Of a DNA stretch of 64,000 bases, positions 55,373-64,000 are shown piece by piece (the stretch's first letter is position 1; each line of letters starts with the position of its first letter). A program made the position numbers and the translations under genes. The notes beneath the pieces were generated by a model that worked only from the letters and a program-made list of their open reading frames with translations, was not told the DNA's origin and searched no databases. Source of the stretch: Dermacentor variabilis (taxonomy: Eukaryota > Arthropoda > Arachnida > Ixodida > Ixodidae); NCBI RefSeq assembly GCF_050947875.1, contig NC_134570.1:229013265-229077264 (forward strand), in the 5' to 3' direction.

Positions 55373-57092
55373 CTAGCCCATTCTTATTCTTCTGGTTATT
55401 TCAGTCTCATGATCCGGATCCGTGGTCACTACCTGCCCTAAGTAGATGTATTCCCTTACCACTTCCAGTGCCTCGCTACCTATCGTAAACTGCTGTTCTC
55501 TTCCGAGACTGTTAAACATTACTTTAGTTTTCTGCAGATTAATTTTCAGACCGACCCTTCTGCTTTGCCTCTCCAGGTCAGTGAGCATGCATTGCAATTG
55601 GTCTCCTGAGTTATTAAACAAGGCAATATCATCAGCGAATCGCAAGTTGCTAAGGTATTCTCCATCAACTTTTATCCCCAATTCTTCTCACTCCAGGTCT
55701 CTGAATACCGCCTGTAAACATGATGTGAATAGCATTGGAGAGATCGTATCTTCCTGTCTGACGCCTTTCTTTATTGGGATTTTGTTGCTTTCTTTGTGGA
55801 GGACTACCGTGGCTGTGGAGCCGCTATATATATCTTCCAGTATCTTTACATATGGCTTATCTACACCCTGATTCCGTAATGCCTCGATGACTGCTGAGGT
55901 TTCGACTGAATCAAACGCTTTCTCGTAATCAATGAACGCTATATATATAAGGGTTGGTTATATTCTGCACATTTCTCTATCACTTGATTGATAGTGTGAA
56001 TATGGTCTATTGTTGAGTAGCCTTTGCGGAATCCTGCCTGGTCCTTTGGTTGACAGAAGTCTAAGATGTTCCTGATTCTATTTGCGATTACCTTAGTAAA
56101 TACTTTGTAGGCAACGGACAGTAAGCTGATCGGTCTATAATGTTTCAAGTCTTTGGCGTCCCCTTTCTTATGGATTAGGATTATGTTAGCGATCTTCCAA
56201 GATTCCGGTACGCTCGAGGTTATGAGGCATTGCGTATAAAGGGTGGCCAGTTTCTCTTGAACAATCTGACCACCATCCTTCAACAAATCTGCTGTTACCT
56301 GATCCTCCCCAGCTGCCTTCCCCCTTTGCATAGCTCCTAAGGCTTTCTTTACTTCTTCTGGCGTTACCTGTAGGATTTCGATTTCCTCTAGGCTATTCTC
56401 TCTTCCACTATCGTCGTGGGTGCCACTGGTACTGTATAAATCTATATAGAACTCCTCAGCCACTTGAACTATCTCATCCATATTAGTAACGATATTGCGG
56501 GCTTTGTCTCTTAACGCACACATCTGATTCTTGCCTATTCCTAGTTTGTTCTTCACTGTTTTAGGCTTCCTCCGTTCCTGAGAGCCTGTTCAATTCTATC
56601 CATATTATAGTTCCTGATGTCCGCTGTCTTACGCTTGTTGATTAGCTTAGAAAGTTCTCCAAGTTCTATTCTAGCTGTAGGGTTAGAGGCTTTCATACAT
56701 TGGCGATTCTTGATCAGATCTTTCGTCTCCTGCGATAGCTTACTGGTTTCCTGTCTAACGGCGTTACCACCGACTGCTATTGCGCACTCCTTAATGATGC
56801 CCATGAGATTGTCGTTCATTGCTTCAACACTAAGGTCCTCTTCCTGAGTTAAAGCCGAATACCTGTTCTGTAGCTTGATCCGGAATTCCTCTAGTTTCCC
56901 TCTTACCGCTAACTCATTGATTGGCTTCTTGTGTACCAGTTTCTTCCGTTCCCTCCTCAAGTCTAGGCTAATTCGAGTTCTTACCATCCTATTCATAGTC
57001 ACTGCAGCGTACCTTGCCGAGCACGTGTACATGTTGTATGATGCCAGGGTTCGCGCAGAGTATGAAGTCGATTTCATTTCTAGTCTCACCAT
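55373..57092 (-). pseudogene. RTE LINE linker and reverse transcriptase
   Basis: 56553-57092 is the linker (RMVRTRISLDLRRERKK; KDLIKNRQCMKASN). 55939-56556 holds RT fingers and palm (GKAAGEDQVTADLLKDGG, HYRPISLLSVAYK, FRKGYSTIDHIHT). After a frameshift near 55945 come the YEKAFDSVET block, the GVRQEDTISPMLF block, and a stop (W to TGA in DLE*EE). 55373-55681 has the catalytic FADDIALF and thumb. The RT would copy the element at the nick. Breaks at about 56555, 55945 and 55690 disable this copy. Confidence 0.92.
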
Positions 57093-57867
57093 TCGGGCTC
57101 CTCCACGTCCACTTTCGGCTAACCCGCTTGCGGAAAAAGGTATTAATTATCCGCATATTATTCTGTTCTGCAAACTCTACTAATAACTCTCCTCTGCTAT
57201 TCCTAGAGCCTATGCCATATTCCCCGACTGACTTGTCTCCAGCCTGCTTCTTGCCTACCCTGGCATTGAAGTCGCCCATCAGCATAGTGTATTTTGTTTT
57301 TACTTTACCCATCGCCGATTCCACGTCTTCATAAAAGCTTTCGACTTCCTGGTCATCATGACTGCATGTAGGGGCATAGACTTGTACCACCTTCAATTTG
57401 TACCTCTTATTAAGTTTCACAACAAGACCTGCCACCCTCTCGTTAATGCTATAGAATTCCTGTATGTTACCAGCTATTTCCTTATTAATCAGGAATCCGA
57501 CTCGTAGTTCTCGTCTCTCCGCTAAGCCTCGGTAGCACAGTACGTGCCCGCTTTTTAGCACTGTATATGCTTCTTTTGTCCTCCTAACCTCACTGAGCCC
57601 TATTATATCCCATTTACTACCCTCGAATTCCTCCAATAACACTGCTAGACTCGCCTCACTAGATAACGTTCTAACGTTAAACGTTGCCAGGTTCAGATTC
57701 CAATGGCGGCCTGTCCGGAGCCAGGTATTCTTAGCACCCTCTGCAGCGTCACAGATCTGACCGCCGCCGTGGTCAGTTGCTTCGCGGCTGCTGGGGACTG
57801 CAGGCCGGGGTTTGATTGTTGTATTCATATAGGAGGTTGTGGCCAAGTACTGCACCAGGGTGGCCAC
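56989..57867 (-). pseudogene. RTE LINE endonuclease
   Basis: Apurinic-type endonuclease that nicks the target. Visible in order: LNLATFNVRTL with the first Asn, WDIIGLSEVRRT with the catalytic Glu, VVQVYAPT, the GDFNARVG motif, and the RNEIDFILC block; the final SDH block is broken by a shift (CSDYE then stop) near 57000. Translation likely begins at or before MATLVQYLATTSYM, but the 5' start is uncertain. It is otherwise open for about 290 codons. Linker sequence continues in the next frame at 56553-57092. Confidence 0.92.
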
Positions 57868-57984
57868 TCCTGCTCTGGTGAGAGAGTGCGTTACCGGCTC
57901 TGGTCACCGGGATCAGGCCGCACTCCAGGCCTGTTTGTGCAATTTTCACACGTTTTTTTGTATTTTCCGGTGGAGAATTGCGCG

Positions 57985-58036
57985 GCACCGGGATTTGAAC
58001 CACGGTCCTCTTGCACGGGAGGCGGATACTCTACCG
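57985..58036 (-). repeat. tRNA-like segment in the RTE 5' region
   Basis: On the minus strand, acggtagagtatccgcctcc, then an anticodon-like CCTC...GAGG stem and B box GGTTCAAATCCC. The acceptor stem does not pair well. It lies between the SINE insertion and the RTE endonuclease. Confidence 0.55.
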
Positions 58037-58050
58037 TCCCCGCAGGAGTT

Positions 58051-58294
58051 AAGTTAAAAAATTAAATTGTGGGGTTTTACGTGACAAAACCACTTTCTGA
58101 TTATGAGGCACGCCGTTGTGAAGGACTCCGGAAATTTCGACCACCTGGGGACCTTTAACGTGCACCTTATTCTAAGTACACGGGTGTTTTCGCATTTCGC
58201 CCCCATCGAAATGCGGCCGCGGTGGCCGGGATTCGATTCCGCGACCTCGTGCTCAGCAGTCTAACACCATAGCCACTGAGCAACCACGGCGGGT
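58051..58294 (-). repeat. tRNA-derived SINE (tick type), full-length
   Basis: 244 bp flanked by a perfect 12-bp target duplication cccgcaggagtt (58039-58050 and 58295-58306). The minus strand reads CCGTGGTTGCTCAGTGGCTA, A box, then GGAATCGAATCCCGGC, the body cgaaatgcgaaaacacccg, cctccggag-type motifs and the tail gtaaaaccccacaatttaat. Best copy of the family in the window. Mobilised by a LINE in trans. Confidence 0.95.
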
Positions 58295-58702
58295 CCCGCA
58301 GGAGTTGCGCGCCTCATTTCATCTACAGTGGTGACCTACTCGATCAGTCAAGGTGGACCAATCTGAGCTCGGTTATACCGCACGGATGGCACTCGGCTAG
58401 AGAACCTGGTATTTATGACCTGCACATGTGTGGCCATATATAATTCAATTCAATTCTTTATTCAACATCGTCATGAGGATGTTGGGTCCATCGACAAAAA
58501 GCCAGAAGAAAGGCTTGACAGAGGTCGACGCACCCTACAATGACTTGGCAACAGTATCGCAGTGTATCATACAGCATGTGTAAAGCATTCGCAATAACAA
58601 CATTGACACAAATGAAACGGTATTTGAACATTACAGGCAAAAACAAAAGCAAGCACAAAGCACTATGACATAAGTGTCAGCAGTACATAAATTAACATCA
58701 AT

Positions 58703-59569
58703 TCACAGCGCGTTATTTAACGTCTGTGGAAGAATGTAGCTAAGCATTTGGCGACCATAATTCGTTCGCGTTTTAGGCACAAACCACCTGAAGCCAGTGC
58801 GGGTAGCATACTTAAGTTCCTTGCATTTCAAGATTGCCAGGTCTAACATGAATGTATTATTCTGTCTTATACTTGTTTTATACCGCCTTAACCGTAAATT
58901 TTCATGCAGTTGGGGAAGGGGGGTGATGCCAAGTGACGCAAAGGTCGGTGCGGTATGTTCAAATCTCGAAGCATTAACAATATTTCGAACAATTCTCTTC
59001 TGAAGCATGTGCAGCCGTCTGATATTGGTAAATGACGTGGTGCCCCAGACCAAGATACGGTAATTAACGACTGAAGAAAACAGTGCATTGTACAGCATTT
59101 CCTTAACACGCTTCGGTAGGAAATATCGCAGGCGGGACACGATACCAACAACCTTTGACAACTTGCCCCTGACCATTTCAACGTGATCGTCCCACGATAA
59201 ATTTTCGTTAAAGAAAACACCCAGACTTTTGACCACGGGAACTATTTGAATGGATGACGAACCCATTTCTAAGCAGATCTGTGGAGTAGAAGCAATCTTG
59301 TTACGAGGCCTAAATAATACAGCTTTACTTTTTTTTGTGTTTATGATTAGCGAGTTCGATTCAGACCATTCATGAAGTCGGCGCAGACACTCTGTGGCTT
59401 GTTGTTCAAGATCTCGTACATGTGCTGCTCGGAAGAACAGAGTGGTATCATCTGCGTAGTTCACAAATGTTGGGATCTTACTTAAGCAGACTATGTCGTT
59501 GACATAAAGGACGAAAAGCAGAGGTCCCAGAACACTTCCCTGGAACGCCAGAAAAAATATGTTTGACAT
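58703..59569 (-). pseudogene. CR1-type LINE ORF2: RT C-terminal part
   Basis: Continues ORF2 after the shift: FQGSVLGPLLFVLYVNDI, then the catalytic YADD in FVNYADDTTLFFRAAH, then the thumb (SNSLIINTKKSKAVLFRPRN) and the C-terminal LGVFFNENLSWDDHV and LVWGTTSFTNIRRLHMLQKR. It ends at a stop at 58703, about 260 bases before the 3' end. The non-ATG frame start is an artefact of the shift. Confidence 0.95.
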
Positions 59570-61457
59570 CTGATAGTGCGTTGTTTACTGTTACTTGTTG
59601 GACGTGAGAACTGAGGTAGGATCTAATTATGTCAAGACATTTTCCGCGAAAGCCATAGTGTTCGAGTTTGGCTAACATTGTTTGGTGATTGATGCGGTCA
59701 AACGCTTTCGAGAAATCGATGAAAATACCAAGAGTGAAAAGCTTTTGCTCAAAGGATTCTAAGATTTTTTGGGTTAGAAGTGCAGTCTCTGTCGAAAAGT
59801 TCTTCCTAAAACCTTGCTGGCTTGGCGTTAGTATATTAAATTTCCCACAGCAACTAGACATTCGCGTATACAGTATCTTTTCAAAACACTTTGAGAAAAT
59901 CGGAAGAACAGAAATTGGGCGATAGTTTGATAGGTCGTTTTTGTCTCCACCTTTATGAACAACGGTTACTTTAGCAATCTGCATTCGTTTAGGGAACACT
60001 GCATGTTCGAGGCAACAATTAAAAATATGTTCTAGGACTGGGCTTACTATATCGGCTACATATTTTACTGGCTGAATCTTAAGGCCATCTATGTCCCGTG
60101 AGCTACTGTTGCGGAGGGTCAAGAGGCAAGCTTCGATTTCGCTGGTGTCTGTTGGCATCAAGAATGCAGTGGAAGGAACTCGCGAGTCAAGGCATTTGAC
60201 ATTCGGGGGGGCACTATTGCTATCTGCCAAAGACACGAAAAAATCATTAAATTTTTCGGCAAATAATTTTCCACCCAGTGGTATGTTGTCTACTAAGACT
60301 TCAAGCATGCCGCTGGCATGTGCACCTCGATTCAAAATTTCATTTATTGTTTTCCATACAAGGTCACTCCTTTTTAACACGTCTGGGTTGAATAACTTTT
60401 CCATATACTCTTGTTTTGCTCGGCGTAGAAAAGACGTCACTTTGTTTCTATACGTCTTAAAACGCACCAGGTCATCCTGTGATCTGCTTTTGATGAAGCG
60501 GTTATAAAGATCGTTTTTTTGTTTTATCATTTGAAGACATTCGGCGCTTATCCAGGGTTTACGAGCCTTACGAGGTTTCTTGAGCGTCTCAAGTGGAAAA
60601 CTTTGCGCATAAACAGACTTAAACGTGGTAATGAAGGCATTATAAGCGTCCTCTGGATCGCTTTCACGGAGCACAGTACTCCAGTTCGCACCTGCAAGTG
60701 CTGACCGAAAAGAATTCATTGTGTTTTGGTTTATGCGCCGGTATATTACCGCAGGAAGCATGCGTTGTTTTTGAGGAGTTATAGAATCTACAAACAAGAA
60801 CATGGGCAGATGATCACTTATTTGGACATTAATGACTCCTGAGTGAAGACAGTCAACTCGACGGTTAGTAATGAAGACATCAATTGCCGTCGCTGTCTCT
60901 AGCCGTGTTGGTTTATTTATGAGATTAGTGAATCCATTGCTGTGTAATATGCAGTCGACTTCATATTTACGCGCAGAAGAAGATAAGAAATCAATATTAA
61001 AATCACCACCCAGAACTAGATTAAGGTTGTTTTCTGTGATCCACTGCAGATATTCATCAAGAAAGCGACCAAAATTTGAAACGCTACCTCTGGGTGGTCT
61101 GTATATAACAGAAAACACATTTCTTCCACTTTGTAATGACAGAATTTCGTAGTCCTCGTGGGTTATAGTGAAGTCGACAAGAATATTGCATTTGAACGTC
61201 TTTTCGGTTGCTATCATGATGCCACCACCTCGTTTATCAGTACGATTCTGCACATATGTATTGTAGCCGGGTAGGTATTGTAGCCAGGTTTCAGTAATCA
61301 TTATTACGTTGAAACGGAAGCTCAGTGTACAGAAAAATGCTTCTAGCTCATCACCTTTATTGCACAAGGATTGCGCATTAACATGAAAAAAGGACAGAGC
61401 TTTGTTTTCCTGAGTAAACGTAGCACAAAGGTCAGAAGGCGACACGATCGAGCACAT
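59478..61457 (-). pseudogene. CR1-type LINE ORF2: endonuclease and RT N-terminal part
   Basis: 659 residues from ATG 61457. The endonuclease occupies about residues 20-240: SFFHVNAQSLCNK, MITETWL with the catalytic Glu, VIYRPPRG, GGDFNIDF, AIDVFITN, and ISDHLPMF with the final His. RT follows: VVHKGGDKNDLSNYRPIS, QQGFRKNFSTETAL and the first catalytic Asp in GIFIDFSKAFDRINH. The frame shifts at about 59540 within the GVPQGS motif (a 2-base loss in CCACAGGGA-type sequence), after which the C-terminus is in the next frame. Otherwise open over its whole length. Confidence 0.95.
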
Positions 61458-61508
61458 GTTAAAGTGCAGTTTGTCAGTTAGTTGTTAGAAAAAAAAAGTA
61501 CTTTGCAT

Positions 61509-62253
61509 CTACGCTATCTTATCTAGGTCTTGTACGCAAGTGATGCGCACAATCGCCGACGACTCATTTTTCCTGGCCAGAATGTGCCCATTTTGCGTCC
61601 ACACAAATTTCCACTTGTGCTCCCTTTTTCGTGCCACTGCCATTCCCAGCAATTTTTTCAGCAGTGGACACAAGTGTTCGTTAACGTACACACAATCTGA
61701 ACCGCTATAGGCAAGGCTTTCTGCTGCGAGATTGGTCTTCTTCGCTTTCGCTATCACAGTGTCACGCTTTGCTCGAGTTTTGAATTGGACAATTACATTT
61801 GTATTTCTCTTGTTCTTAGTTTGAACCCGGTGGCAAACGTCTATATCACTTTCCAGTATCGGCTCATCGATCATTTCGCCCATTTTTTGCAACATGTTCG
61901 GAAGGCTTTCATTTCCCTTTGCTGAAAGTCCCTTAATTTCAATGTTTTTATTCCGGGAATACTGTTCCACACCTGTCAATCTTTGTTCAAGGTCAGAACG
62001 TCGCGTCTTCAGTTGCTCGCACTAGCTCGGATGACATTGCAGCGTTCTCGGACTTTAGTGCCTTATTTTCCTCTTGTAAGGATGAAACCTTAGCAAGCAA
62101 GTCATCAAACTGTTCGCTGCAGTGCTCAACACTTTGAATTAGTTCTCTCGAGTCGTTGCGTAAGTCGCGTTCCAGTGAGTTGCGCATAGTTGCAATCTCC
62201 TTTCGAAATTCTTTCCTCAGCTCGTCTCGAACTTTTTCAATTTCGTTAGGCAT
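61509..62253 (-). pseudogene. CR1-type LINE ORF1
   Basis: ORF1 is in two frames. 61993-62253, from ATG 62253 (MPNEIEKVRDELRKEFRKEI), is a long heptad-type coiled coil (SSLQEENKALKSENAAM). After a shift at about 61985, 61509-61979 carries the RNA-binding-like part: VEQYSRNKNIEIKGL, DIDVCHRVQTKNKRNTNVIV, QFKTRAKRDTVIAKAKK, VYVNEHLCPLLKKLL. This order is that of L1-type ORF1 proteins (coiled coil, RRM-like, C-terminal domain), which coat the element's RNA. It stops 52 bases before ORF2. Confidence 0.85.
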
Positions 62254-62385
62254 AGCAAAAACACACTAGATAACTGGTACAAGCAGCAAATGTCAACAAA
62301 GCAGACAGCACAGTGTCAGAGTCAATTTCAAATTGGCAGCAGTGGCAGCAATAAAGCGTAACAATTCGGACGGAACAAGAGTGCT

Positions 62386-62703
62386 GTAAGCTAACCTGTA
62401 AATAGGCAAAGTATGTTGTAAGCGACTGTTCAAATCGCCGCCACTGCTGCCAAGAAGAGGGACCGAGCAGGGGAGCGCCTTTTATACAGCCAAGAAGCCG
62501 GTGAGGGCGCTGGTGTAGGAGACCAAGGCGCAGGCGCAGATAACCGGCAGAGACGGTGACTGATGCAGACTGCTTTGTCAGCAGAGGGGCTCCGACGCAG
62601 CTGCGTAGGCTTCGGTAGAAATCTTCGGATGAGGCAGAAGTGCTGTAAATAGGCAAAGTATGTTGTAAGCGACTGTTCGAATCGCCGCCACTGCTGCCAA
62701 TTG
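62386..62703 (-). repeat. Repeated 70-bp motif in the LINE 5' UTR
   Basis: gctgtaa..aaataggcaaag, tatgttgtaagcgactgttc, and aatcgccgccactgctgcca occur at about 62396-62457 and 62639-62703, 247 bp apart, with one mismatch over the shared core. The second copy ends exactly at the element's 5' boundary. Confidence 0.9.
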
Positions 62704-62713
62704 ACCATATATA

Positions 62714-64000
62714 TATCTTTTTTTTTGAAGGAGGGTTCCCGTACAGTGATAAAATAAAGGAAAAGACATCAAAAAGAAAAAAAGAAAAAAATTTGCATAT
62801 GCAAAAAATGCAAATATGCAAATATGCAAAAATTTGCAAAAAATGCATCCCTACCCGTCTTAAAAGACAGTATAATTTTTATGCTGCTGTAGAGACCGTT
62901 TTTTTTTCATAGGCACCGCCATGCTGCATACGTAGTGGCGCCAACCATGGGCAGTCGGCATGCTAGCTTGGGCGAGCACTCCATGTTGTATGGCAGGTAT
63001 ACGTCCAGCGGCAGCTTCTGGTGGCTGTTTTCGCTTCGCGCTCAATATTTAGTATAACGTGGCGTCTTCTTGAGGGAAACTGTTCAGTAACAGGTACTGA
63101 AGCAATTTAAGTCAGCATGGCCAAAGTTTCTGCGGCGTTGAGGCGGACGAAGCACCCAGAGCGATGTGCACGCACATTTGAGCCTACAATCAACCTCAAG
63201 ATCAGTCGGTATTTGTGCAAAATTTTTTCACTAATGTAACCTCACTGTAGCTTTCTCACTTAGTTTTAAGCTGTAGTTTAGCAGCAATAAGTACCGTTCT
63301 GCGGCAGAATGAGTTGTACTGTTTACTTTGACAAGCGTTCGATCTGTTATCTCCAGATACATTGCAGGACTACCTTGTTTGTTGGACAAGGCTTCTGCCC
63401 GCGAATAAAATAGTTTTTATTGGTAATAACAGCATACCGTATATAGTGAATTACACTTGTCGAGTGCTCGTCTGTGGACTGCGCGAGCGTTCGAAGCTGA
63501 GTTGATGGGTTATAGATCTGTTTGTTCCTTGTAGCACATGGTCCAAACATGCGGCATGACCATGCCAGGTCTTATTGTGGCGTTAGCCCGTTTCCTTTCT
63601 TTCCGACGGAAGAAGAGGATGAGAAGATGATTTTTTTTGGGCCTTGCTCATCCCATCCTCTACAACGCCCTCACTCGTCTTACGGAAATTGTGTAAGACG
63701 AATAGCCACTGGATTCTTTCTATGCGATCCCTTTTGGAAATTACTGCTTTACACGGCAAAAAGGCAATGCCGACACACAAGGCTATATGCATCATGCTGG
63801 TCTACCAACCACAGTGATCGCTGTGTTAACGCCATACAGGAGGCTCGTGCAGATATAGCATGCTTATTTGAAGTCTACTGGGCTTCAAATGCGTGAGAAC
63901 TATGCCGGTGACCAATACAAATATTTTATAACAATTGGCGCTTCCAGGTCGCACTGGGTTGGCCATACACGAGCACTCTTATGCTTTAGTTCCCACAACA
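62714..64000. other. Anonymous DNA
   Basis: 62790-62850 is rich in atgcaaatatgcaaa-type repeats. The plus frame at 63522-63896 and others show no domain. A small inverted motif cgtcttacgg..tgtaagacg lies near 63678-63701. Confidence 0.45.

Larger units (their letters stand above)
55023..58442 (-). mobile_element. RTE LINE, near full-length, split by Gypsy
   Basis: Minus-strand order: 5' region with a tRNA-like segment, endonuclease, linker, RT, C-terminus; the last 170 bases and tail are at 42506-42675 across the Gypsy insertion. The protein type is that of BovB/RTE, often annotated as craniofacial development protein 2-like. Broken by at least three frame changes and one stop. A SINE lies in the 5' region. 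The exact 5' end is not defined; the CR1 LINE begins at 58443. Confidence 0.9.
58443..62704 (-). mobile_element. CR1-type LINE, apparently full-length, 4.26 kb
   Basis: Flanked by a 9-bp direct repeat CCATATATA (58434-58442 and 62705-62713). Minus-strand order: 5' UTR with two copies of a 70-bp motif, ORF1 (coiled coil and RNA-binding part), ORF2 (endonuclease and RT), short 3' UTR with AATAAA and a tail of AATTG repeats. Only one break was found in ORF2 and one in ORF1, so this is a recent copy. A short microsatellite tail and no RNase H fit the CR1/L2 group. Confidence 0.93.

Noticed and set aside
56617..57334. Plus-strand frames across the RTE LINE
   Set aside because: They are antisense shadows of the endonuclease and RT frames on the minus strand.
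7217..58036. tRNA genes at 7.2, 19.6, 24.85 and 58.0 kb
   Set aside because: A and B boxes are present, but acceptor stems do not pair and several continue into SINE bodies; none folds as a full cloverleaf.
1..64000. Bacterial or viral genome segment (for example a tick symbiont)
   Set aside because: No operons or bacterial genes; the content is LINE, SINE, LTR and DNA transposons with eukaryotic polyadenylation signals.

Overview
This window is eukaryotic, intergenic-type DNA made almost entirely of nested transposable elements and tandem repeats. I see no complete host gene. A hard tick (Ixodidae, probably Metastriata) is the most likely source. The basis is inference: a tRNA-derived SINE that I recognise from tick genomes (copies at 21.6, 36.5 and 58.2 kb), a second tick-type SINE at 24.8/31.9 kb, a 76-bp minisatellite containing CCCCATACGTGGGC-like cores that I associate with ticks, and the mix of RTE, CR1, I-clade, Gypsy, pogo and Harbinger relics.

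Layout. 0-3.2 kb: 5' part of a decayed Gypsy element (minus). 3.2-10.6 kb: mostly anonymous AT-rich DNA with a 70-bp duplicated segment, a tRNA-like SINE head and a 0.9-kb minisatellite (8.1-9.06 kb). 10.6-12.7 kb: I-clade LINE relic with RT and RNase H (minus). 12.7-15.35 kb: fold-back repeat with a 1.69-kb DNA transposon inserted in its left arm. 15.4-22.5 kb: anonymous DNA with LINE, SINE and Gypsy-integrase fragments. 22.5-24.8 kb: Gypsy LTR, gag and protease joined to an RTE fragment. 24.9-31.9 kb: a 7.0-kb PIF/Harbinger transposon with 27-bp perfect terminal inverted repeats and a CAG target duplication, splitting a tRNA-type SINE. 32-34 kb: LINE endonuclease and Gypsy gag relics. 34-42.5 kb: anonymous DNA, SINE, RTE, a 180-bp tandem repeat, a lone LTR, a pogo transposase relic with a pogo MITE inside it, and one DUF4806-like exon.

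42.5-58.4 kb is the core: a near full-length RTE LINE (minus) split by a young 12.35-kb Gypsy element of Gmr1 type (LTRs 99.2% identical, 5-bp target duplication). Its pol order is protease-integrase-RT-RNase H and its gag has a SCAN-like segment. That element is itself split between RT and RNase H by a 4.7-kb DNA transposon with inverted 35-bp arrays. The transposon carries a 5'-truncated I-clade LINE (15-bp target duplication), a THAP exon and a CR1 fragment. A SINE with a 12-bp target duplication sits in the RTE 5' region. 58.44-62.70 kb is a complete-looking CR1-type LINE with a 9-bp target duplication, 5' UTR repeats and few coding breaks. 62.7-64 kb is unassigned.

How the parts relate: the genes are those of mobile elements. 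The autonomous LINEs here (RTE, CR1, I) supply the kind of machinery SINEs use, and the Harbinger and pogo transposases could act on matching non-autonomous copies. The clearest relative ages come from nesting: RTE, then Gmr1-like Gypsy, then the 4.7-kb transposon; and SINE, then Harbinger.
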